Shown here one piece after another: positions 6,982 to 11,621 of a stretch of 11,621 bases of DNA. The notes beneath the pieces are model-generated. The model worked only from the letters and a program-made list of their open reading frames with translations, was not told the origin of the DNA and ran no database searches. The translations under genes were made by a program, and so were the position numbers. Source of the DNA: a bacterium (lineage in GTDB: Bacteria > Bacteroidota > Bacteroidia > B-17B0 > Aurantibacillaceae); NCBI GenBank assembly GCA_027364695.1, contig DAHXOV010000225.1, positions 1 to 11,621 of the forward strand, given 5' to 3'. The stretch's first letter is position 1, and each line of letters starts with the position of its first letter.

Positions 6982-7236
6982 ATGGCACATAAGAAAGGAG
7001 AAGGTAGTGTAAAAAATGTTAGAGACTCTCATAGCAAACGGCTCGGTGTAAAACTATTTGGCGGTCAATTATGCAAAGCTGGTAACATTATTATTCGCCA
7101 AAGAGGAACAAAATTCCACCCCGGAGAAAATGTAGGAATAGGTAAAGATCATACTATTTTTGCCCTTACAGATGGAGTGGTAATGTTTAAATTAAGAAAA
7201 GGAAAGAAAATAGTATTTGTACAACCTGCCAACTAA
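6982..7236 (+). CDS. rpmA: 50S ribosomal protein L27
   Basis: An 84-residue ribosomal protein whose N-terminal arm reaches toward the peptidyl-transferase centre and helps position tRNA. The protein begins MAHKKGEGS with no Firmicutes-type cleavable N-terminal extension, then continues with the conserved [12 protein letters not shown] (19-30), [20 protein letters not shown] and GKDHTIFAL segments. The length is normal. One deviation stands out: the near-invariant block KNGRDS reads KNVRDS (Val13), and the Ser before the Lys is also Val (V10). It follows rplU with a 26-base spacer lacking a clear ribosome-binding site, and it is closed by a strong hairpin terminator 27 bases after its stop codon. 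Confidence 0.97.
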   Translation: MAHKKGEGSVKNVRDSHSKRLGVKLFGGQLCKAGNIIIRQRGTKFHPGENVGIGKDHTIFALTDGVVMFKLRKGKKIVFVQPAN

Positions 7237-7262
7237 ATTCTTGAACCACATCGGTACTTCTG

Positions 7263-7294
7263 AAAATGCGGATTTTTCAATCCGCATTTTTTTT
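7263..7294 (+). terminator. Strong intrinsic terminator between convergent units
   Basis: A perfect 12-bp stem (aaaatgcggatt at 7263-7274 with aatccgcatttt at 7279-7290) encloses a 4-base loop and runs into eight T residues (7287-7294). It ends rplU-rpmA transcription. Read from the other strand, the same stem begins immediately after the stop codon of the minus-strand gene, but that side has only four T residues, so it would be weaker in that direction. The T-run overlaps the stop codon of the convergent gene. Confidence 0.9.
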
Positions 7295-7598
7295 ATTTAA
7301 TTTCTGTCTGCTCATTATTTTTAATTCCTGAAAACGCTATAGGTCTCTCATTAAACAATTGCTTTGTATAAATCCACACTTCGTTAAATAGTTCAGAATT
7401 CCTGTAATTTTCTATGGATATTTCATCCTGCCATAAGCTATATGTATAAAAAACATTACTACGCTGAGTATCCCGCCACAGTTCTAAATGCATACATCCT
7501 TCAAATTGGCGTATTCTGTCCTTATGCTTATTAAAGCAATCTAAAAAATCCTTCACCTTTTCAGGATAAAAACTCATTCTTACAACTCTTCTAATCAT
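7293..7598 (-). CDS. ABM-fold (antibiotic biosynthesis monooxygenase / YgiN-like) protein
   Basis: A 101-residue cytosolic protein with the dimeric alpha/beta ferredoxin-like ABM fold: an opening beta strand (MIRRVVRMSFYPEKVKDFL), a helix (FNKHKDRIRQFEGCMHLELW) and strand-helix segments (NVFYTYSLWQDEISIENYRNSELF). The Gly-Cys-x-His and YxxWxxxxxxxxYRxSxxF patterns are usual for the family. Members include cofactor-free monooxygenases and haem-degrading enzymes, but most are uncharacterised, so no reaction is assigned. It is the last gene of the minus-strand run. Its ATG overlaps the TGA of the preceding gene by 4 bases (ATGA), which suggests coupled translation. The shared terminator follows its stop codon directly. 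Confidence 0.8.
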   Translation of the reverse strand: MIRRVVRMSFYPEKVKDFLDCFNKHKDRIRQFEGCMHLELWRDTQRSNVFYTYSLWQDEISIENYRNSELFNEVWIYTKQLFNERPIAFSGIKNNEQTEIK

Positions 7599-8413
7599 CG
7601 TTTAAGTTTTAACAACAAACTGATATGATAATTTGCACCAGAATAAATATCCTGATGCACTATCATCTGAGCAAGCCCTCCATCATTTATCAACAACTCT
7701 AAGTAACCAGCATCATTAAACACAGCCACTTCTTTATTAGTGCCTTTTTGATTGTATGTATCATTTATCTCATCTATAGTAGAATAAGGCAATTGGATTT
7801 TCACATCATATTTCTCACACAACAATTCATAATCTCTCTTTCTAAAGTTTAATATAATATTACCATAACTATCTATCAAAAGAATAGGCAGAAGTAAAAT
7901 TTTCTCATCATTATTCTTCCTTCTTTCTACCATACTCCACCAATTTAATCTTTGGCATTTTTCAATCCCTATCTCCCTCAACTGATGTCCCACTACAAAT
8001 GAATGATTGACCAAATATTTTAATGCATTCAACATTTCGTTTTTCGCATAAAAAGTTGTACAAATAGGCTCTTTCCAATCATATATCTTTTGAATCTTTT
8101 CTTTTTCTAAAAGACCTGCCAAACCATTATCCGGTGTAAGTATCCATTTGTTATTGTATTGAATCAACAAAATTTTTTGATTGCTCCCAAATAAATACCC
8201 TATATTCACTTCAATATAAAAAACGCTATTCTCAGAAAAACTATGTTCATTCAATAAAATATACGCTGCCGCTTTATTTATCTTATCTGCTGATTTGGAA
8301 ACACAATACTCAAATATATACACATCAGGAACAGCCCTCCAAATACTATATTTCAACAAACTAAAATAAACATCCTCATTATTATTGTCTGATATAATCA
8401 ACAAAGGTAACAT
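7595..8413 (-). CDS. Divergent SAM hydroxide adenosyltransferase (DUF62 / SAM chlorinase-fluorinase family) homologue
   Basis: A 272-residue homologue of the DUF62 family, whose characterised members split SAM to adenosine plus methionine using hydroxide; relatives use chloride or fluoride. Visible family traits are an N-terminal hydrophobic strand ending in Asp (LLIISD, D9), the TPDNGLAGLL segment (93-102), IDSYGNIILNF (180-190, family form IDxFGNxxxN), and the C-terminal NDAGYLELLINDGGLAQ block. The catalytic Asp-Arg-His positions described for archaeal members appear changed: IEVNIGYLFGSNQK (67-80) replaces the VVDPGVGT...R segment, and TFYAKNEML (120-128) replaces F-H-G-R-D. A weak -7-like element (minus strand, 8437-8430) lies upstream, so it may have its own promoter besides the run from fbp, 65 bases away. 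The family call is moderate; enzymatic activity is doubtful. Confidence 0.65.
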   Translation of the reverse strand: MLPLLIISDNNNEDVYFSLLKYSIWRAVPDVYIFEYCVSKSADKINKAAAYILLNEHSFSENSVFYIEVNIGYLFGSNQKILLIQYNNKWILTPDNGLAGLLEKEKIQKIYDWKEPICTTFYAKNEMLNALKYLVNHSFVVGHQLREIGIEKCQRLNWWSMVERRKNNDEKILLLPILLIDSYGNIILNFRKRDYELLCEKYDVKIQLPYSTIDEINDTYNQKGTNKEVAVFNDAGYLELLINDGGLAQMIVHQDIYSGANYHISLLLKLKR

Positions 8414-8478
8414 AATAAAAACAATTGGCTAAATGTACAAAGAAAGACACAAGCATTGATCCCTACACAAGTTATTTT

Positions 8479-9210
8479 TTACACTTTTAATAATCCAAAA
8501 ATACAGGGCTTTTTGTGAATATCTGGCAGAGGATTTTTTTTCCACTCATACACCCTCTTTGTCAATATAACAGGATTTGTGTGTTGAATATCACAAGCTA
8601 TAGAAAGTAATGTGTCCGGATGAAGTATTTGAAGAAGCAATGAAAATATCTTCTGATTTCTATAAGGTGCTTCTATAAAAAATTGCGACTGCCTCTTATG
8701 ATAAGAGAATTGCTCTATCTCCTTTATTCGCCTCACTTTTTCATGCCCTTCAATAGGTAAATAGCCATGAAATGTAAAAGCATTACCCGATAAGCCCGCT
8801 GCCATTATTGCCAAGATGATAGCATTCGGTCCAACTAATGGCACCACTCGTATATTCCTAAAATGCGCTGTCCTTACAAGCTCATCCCCAGGATCTGCAA
8901 TAACAGGACAACCCGCCTCGCTGACAAGCCCAACAGAATATCCCTCATTGAATGGATGAAGCAAATGATCAATATCCTTGTAAAAATGATGCTCATTATA
9001 CTCCTCAATTTGAGCACTTGACACATCCTCATAGCCCGCATCTTTTAATAACTTCTTACACGCTTTTATATCTTCTGCAATAAAATATTTCAAAGAACAA
9101 ATAATACGACGATTCTCCTCAGGAAAATTGCCCTCCCATCTTTCACTCCCAATGTAATTCGGAATAAGATACAGGTAAACCGAATGTGTATTTTTATCTA
9201 AAGCACCCAA
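8479..9210 (-). CDS. RsmI-like SAM-dependent methyltransferase (tetrapyrrole methylase fold)
   Basis: A 243-residue member of the SAM-dependent tetrapyrrole methylase superfamily, in the RsmI branch. RsmI 2'-O-methylates C1402 of 16S rRNA. Key motifs are VYLYLIPNYIG (11-21), GLVSEAGCPVIADPGDELV (94-112; RsmI form VSDAGTPxISDPG) and VVPLVGPNAIILAIMAAGLSGNAF (122-145). The protein is about 40 residues shorter than canonical RsmI and has SEAGCP instead of SDAGTP, as in a Bacteroidota paralogue group I recall. Target identity is therefore uncertain, and I leave the symbol blank. The start is TTG at 9210. In the same frame, 6 bases upstream, is the fbp TGA, so no longer start is possible, and no in-frame ATG precedes the first motif. 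Probably translated by coupling to fbp. Confidence 0.8.
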   Translation of the reverse strand: MGALDKNTHSVYLYLIPNYIGSERWEGNFPEENRRIICSLKYFIAEDIKACKKLLKDAGYEDVSSAQIEEYNEHHFYKDIDHLLHPFNEGYSVGLVSEAGCPVIADPGDELVRTAHFRNIRVVPLVGPNAIILAIMAAGLSGNAFTFHGYLPIEGHEKVRRIKEIEQFSYHKRQSQFFIEAPYRNQKIFSLLLQILHPDTLLSIACDIQHTNPVILTKRVYEWKKNPLPDIHKKPCIFGLLKV

Positions 9211-9216
9211 AGAATA

Positions 9217-10233
9217 TCAAACTTTTTCAGATGAAAATTCTCTCATAAATTCCATCGCTTTTTCTACCATCGCTTTACTGCCTATAAATAAAGGGGTTCT
9301 CTGATGTAATAACGCTATCTTTTTTTCCAATATTCTCTGAAATCCATCCGTAGCCATACCTCCAGCTTGTTCCACAATAAATGCCATAGGATGACATTCA
9401 TACAACAATCTCAATTTCCCTTGTGGCGACTTTGCTGTAGATGGATAAATAAAAATACCTCCTTTCATCAGATTCCTATGAAAATCAGCCACAAAAGAGC
9501 CTATATACCTCGATGAATAAGGTCTGTCTGTAGATTTATCCTCTTCCTGACAATATTTAATGTACTTCTTTACACCATCAGGAAATCGTAAATAATTACC
9601 CTCATTGATAGAGTATATTTTCCCATGTTCAGGTATCTTTATATCAGGATGAGACAAACAAAATTCTCCAATACTTGGATCTAATGTAAATCCATTCACC
9701 CCTCTGCCCGTACTATATACCAACATACACGAAGAACCATACACTACATAACCCGCAGCGATTTGTTTCAATCCGCTTTGCAAAAAATCTGACAACTGCC
9801 CCGCTGAATCCACTTCGCTTTTTCTCCTGTATATTGCAAATATCGTCCCTACCGAAACATTTACATCTATATTACCTGACCCATCCAAAGGATCAATCCC
9901 CACCACATACTTAGCATTTTTAGAAATATCAGAATATATTGGAATAATATCATCGTTCTCTTCACTCGCTATAGCACACACTTCTCCACCCGCTTTGAAA
10001 GCCGCTATAAATTGCTCATTTGCAAAAACATCTAATTTTTTTACCTGCTCCCCATGCACATTGGTATCTCCCGTCTCCCCCAATATCTCTATCAACCCAG
10101 CCTTCGTTACAGCTCTGTTTACAATTTTAGAAGCAATGCCAATATCTCTCAATAACCTTGATAACTCCCCTTTAGCATAAGGAAAATCACTTTGTCTTTC
10201 TATGATAAATTGCCCTAATGTTTTTACTTTCAT
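9217..10233 (-). CDS. fbp: Class 1 fructose-1,6-bisphosphatase
   Basis: Cytosolic Mg-dependent hydrolysis of fructose-1,6-bisphosphate to fructose-6-phosphate, the committed step of gluconeogenesis. The 338 residues match the family length. Visible motifs are [22 protein letters not shown] (52-73), metal-site acids E91/E92, [19 protein letters not shown] (114-132), the substrate-binding YSINEGN (207-213), [14 protein letters not shown] (242-255), [22 protein letters not shown] (258-279) and [10 protein letters not shown] (310-319). Two near-invariant sites differ: DPLDGSSNID has Gly120 for the second Ser, and YECNPMA reads YECHPMA (His281). All metal and phosphate ligands I can place are otherwise present, so activity is likely. 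An AGG lies a few bases before the ATG (10233). The upstream small gene ends 18 bases before it; the methyltransferase starts 6 bases after its TGA in the same frame. Confidence 0.96.
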   Translation of the reverse strand: MKVKTLGQFIIERQSDFPYAKGELSRLLRDIGIASKIVNRAVTKAGLIEILGETGDTNVHGEQVKKLDVFANEQFIAAFKAGGEVCAIASEENDDIIPIYSDISKNAKYVVGIDPLDGSGNIDVNVSVGTIFAIYRRKSEVDSAGQLSDFLQSGLKQIAAGYVVYGSSCMLVYSTGRGVNGFTLDPSIGEFCLSHPDIKIPEHGKIYSINEGNYLRFPDGVKKYIKYCQEEDKSTDRPYSSRYIGSFVADFHRNLMKGGIFIYPSTAKSPQGKLRLLYECHPMAFIVEQAGGMATDGFQRILEKKIALLHQRTPLFIGSKAMVEKAMEFMREFSSEKV

Positions 10234-10251
10234 AGACCTATTTTTATTCCA

Positions 10252-10521
10252 TTAACATTCCAAAAACTCTCTCCAACTTGTAAAATTTGCTATCACTCTC
10301 AACTTCTTTATCTTGTCTGCAAACTCACTATCATTTGCAACCGATGACAATATGTTATTCCTAAACTTATCATAATTCTGAAGCGCCATCATCTCTTCTT
10401 TTGACAACACCTCTTCATTCAGATCTTTAATCAATAAATCATTGATACTTTCAGGCAATAAAACCACTCTCGTAACTGACACTGCCTTTTGATACAACTC
10501 TTTAAACTTCTCTATAGCCAA
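10252..10521 (-). CDS. Small hypothetical protein upstream of fbp (TTG start preferred)
   Basis: I do not recognise a family. The open frame can begin at an ATG at 10566, but the first 15 codons of that version (MNCFLYFCCIKKCLL) contain an exact -7 promoter octamer. I therefore prefer the TTG at 10521, which gives 89 residues beginning LAIEKFKELYQK (the Leu codon read as Met). The protein is soluble and Lys/Glu-rich, predicted mostly helical (DLNEEVLSKEEMMALQNYDKF in the centre), and ends SWREFLEC. It is the first gene of the minus-strand run and lies 18 bases before fbp, so it probably shares its transcript. No function is proposed. If the ATG at 10566 is right, the promoter match is coincidental. 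Confidence 0.55.
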   Translation of the reverse strand: MAIEKFKELYQKAVSVTRVVLLPESINDLLIKDLNEEVLSKEEMMALQNYDKFRNNILSSVANDSEFADKIKKLRVIANFTSWREFLEC

Positions 10522-10543
10522 AAGTAAACATTTTTTAATGCAG

Positions 10544-10551
10544 CAAAAATA
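10544..10551 (-). promoter_or_regulatory. Candidate -7 element for the minus-strand fbp run
   Basis: Read on the minus strand, the octamer is tatttttg, an exact TAnnTTTG match. A start about 6-7 bases downstream gives a leader of roughly 15 bases to the TTG at 10521. A TTG sits about 14 bases upstream, slightly shorter than the usual -33 spacing. It lies inside the longer ATG-started reading frame, which argues for the shorter protein. Confidence 0.45.
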
Positions 10552-10566
10552 AAGAAAACAATTCAC

Positions 10567-10766
10567 AACTGAAAGCCTTCTGCAAAAATTTTATTCACAA
10601 TATCTTGTAGATAAACTATATCAAAAAAATCAGACTAACAGCACCAACATATTTAAAAACATGTCCACTCTATTTTTCCATTTACCTTTACTAAACATTT
10701 TCTAAATTTATATACACCATGGCTTAAAAAACTCTCATCCTGCTTTCTCATTCAATAAAAAATCCG
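10567..10766. other. Divergent intergenic region, no gene seen
   Basis: About 200 AT-rich bases separate the minus-strand fbp run from the plus-strand secreted protein. No open frame with family-like sequence, RNA gene or strong inverted repeat was found on either strand. It is expected to hold the upstream parts of two divergent promoters. Confidence 0.5.
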
Positions 10767-10774
10767 TATCTTTA
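10767..10774 (+). promoter_or_regulatory. Candidate -7 element of the DUF7948-type gene
   Basis: The octamer tatcttta matches seven of eight positions of TAnnTTTG and ends 9 bases before the ATG at 10784, so the transcript would have a leader of only a few bases, like the ferritin gene. No clear -33 TTG is present. Confidence 0.35.
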
Positions 10775-10783
10775 CATCAAAAA

Positions 10784-11621
10784 ATGAAAATTACTGCATA
10801 TATATTTTGCTTGGTATTATGCTTGAAGATATATGCTCAAAAAATAATTACAGCCCAATACAATCCTTACTTAAAATTCACCGAAAACAAAGCCCAATGG
10901 AATGAAAATATCCTATTCAGAGCCACTCTGGATGGAGGAGCATTGTTTATTGAAAAAGACAAACTGACATTCAACTTCTATGATAAAAAAACATTCAGAA
11001 AATTTCACGAGGGGGGTGCAAAAAAGGCGGAAGAATTAGTATTCAAGGGGCACGCATTCCAAATCAATTTTTTACATGCGCAAAAAAATATCATAGTAAA
11101 AAAATTCAATGAAGGAAAGGACTACGAAAATTTCTTTAAAGGAAATGATCCAAAAAAATGGGCGTCTTTTGTCAAAAACTATCAACGCATTATCATTGAA
11201 AACATTTATACAAATATTGATTATGAAATAATAGCTGCCATCAGCGGAATTAAATACAACTTTATTGTTCATAAAAATGCCAACCCAAATGATATTCGCT
11301 TAGAGTATAAAGGCGTAAATAAAGTTTTTATCAAAAATAATGAGTTACATATTAAAATAGATTTTGAAGAAATGATTGAAAAAACTCCCTATGCCTATCA
11401 AATGATAGATGATAAAGTCATGCAAGTCCCCTGTATATTTCATTTAGAAAAAAATACCCTCTCCTTTCAATTTCCAAAAGGATATAATCCTAACTATGAT
11501 TTAATTATAGATCCCCTTCTAGTTTTTGCAGCACAAAGCGGCTCCGCTGCAGATAATTTTGGAATGAGCGGTACTTATGATATGAACGGTAACTTCATTA
11601 GTGGCAGTATAGTATTCAATG
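10784..11621 (+). CDS. Secreted DUF7948-type protein, N-terminal part (3' partial)
   Basis: This frame has no stop and runs off the right edge; 279 residues are visible. A signal peptide spans about residues 1-19 (hydrophobic ITAYIFCLVLCLKIYA, cleavage likely before Gln). The mature start reads FTENKAQWNENILFRATLDGGALFIE (about 32-57), the hallmark of a large Bacteroidota secreted family with FTENKGQW. The usual NYFxGNDPxKW block follows as ENFFKGNDPKKWASFV (about 113-128), then NIDYEIIAA, IKYNFIV and LIIDPLLVFAAQSGS (about 243-257). After this, homologues carry SBBP-type beta-propeller repeats and a T9SS sorting domain; those would lie beyond the window, and this is inference. The last visible residues (SAADNFGMSGTYDMNGNFISGS) look like the first propeller repeat. 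It is probably transported to the cell surface; function unknown. The start is supported by the signal peptide and the adjacent promoter-like octamer. Confidence 0.85.
   Translation, partial: MKITAYIFCLVLCLKIYAQKIITAQYNPYLKFTENKAQWNENILFRATLDGGALFIEKDKLTFNFYDKKTFRKFHEGGAKKAEELVFKGHAFQINFLHAQKNIIVKKFNEGKDYENFFKGNDPKKWASFVKNYQRIIIENIYTNIDYEIIAAISGIKYNFIVHKNANPNDIRLEYKGVNKVFIKNNELHIKIDFEEMIEKTPYAYQMIDDKVMQVPCIFHLEKNTLSFQFPKGYNPNYDLIIDPLLVFAAQSGSAADNFGMSGTYDMNGNFISGSIVFN

Noticed and set aside
11072..11272. Minus-strand open frame inside the right-edge secreted protein
   Set aside because: The plus-strand frame is open through the whole region, has a signal peptide and matches a known family; the minus-strand frame is low-complexity and hydrophobic.
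1..11621. CRISPR array, tRNA, rRNA, insertion sequence or phage attachment site
   Set aside because: No regularly spaced repeats, cloverleaf-type sequence, transposase/integrase motifs or flanking direct repeats were seen on either strand.

Overview
The window looks like chromosomal DNA from a low-GC member of the Bacteroidota, probably a Chitinophagales/Sphingobacteriales-type lineage. The evidence is: two secreted proteins with C-terminal type IX secretion (T9SS) sorting domains (YPNPAN and FPNPAT), a large secreted protein of the 'FTENKxQW' type, start codons that mostly lack Shine-Dalgarno sequences, several matches to the Bacteroidota -7 promoter element TAnnTTTG, and Bacteroidota-type RsmI-like and SAM-adenosyltransferase-like proteins. 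The lineage call is an inference from these traits. No rRNA, tRNA, CRISPR array, insertion sequence or prophage gene was seen.

Left part, plus strand (1-5891). The 3' end of an outer-membrane beta-barrel porin is followed by a 312-base gap with nested hairpins and a candidate promoter. A tight gene run follows: a secreted M43 (pappalysin-like) zinc metalloprotease with PKD and T9SS domains; a secreted CotH-family kinase-like protein with its own T9SS domain, whose GTG start directly abuts the protease stop; a small exported His-rich protein; and a 107-residue protein of unknown function. Gaps inside the run are 0-6 bases, so one transcript is likely.

Middle, plus strand (6034-7236). A bacterial non-haem ferritin has a perfect -7 element only 10 bases before its ATG. 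The rplU-rpmA ribosomal protein pair (L21, L27) follows, closed by a strong 12-bp hairpin terminator that also lies between convergent gene sets.

Right part, minus strand (10521 down to 7293). The order of transcription is a small unknown protein, class 1 fructose-1,6-bisphosphatase (fbp), a short RsmI-like tetrapyrrole-methylase-fold methyltransferase, a divergent SAM hydroxide adenosyltransferase (DUF62) homologue, and a small ABM-fold monooxygenase-like protein. Several junctions suggest translational coupling (18- and 6-base gaps, then a 4-base ATGA overlap). At the far right, divergent on the plus strand, a secreted DUF7948-type protein begins and runs off the window.

The most checkable oddities are residue-level: Leu in place of the Met-turn Met in the M43 protease, loss of the expected Asp-Arg-His residues in the DUF62 homologue, Gly in place of the second Ser of DPLDGSSNID in FBPase, and KNVRDS in place of KNGRDS in L27. 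There is also an fbp stop codon that is the only barrier to an in-frame fusion with the methyltransferase. I do not see convincing evidence of a wholly new multigene system. The secreted protease/CotH-kinase pair is the closest candidate.
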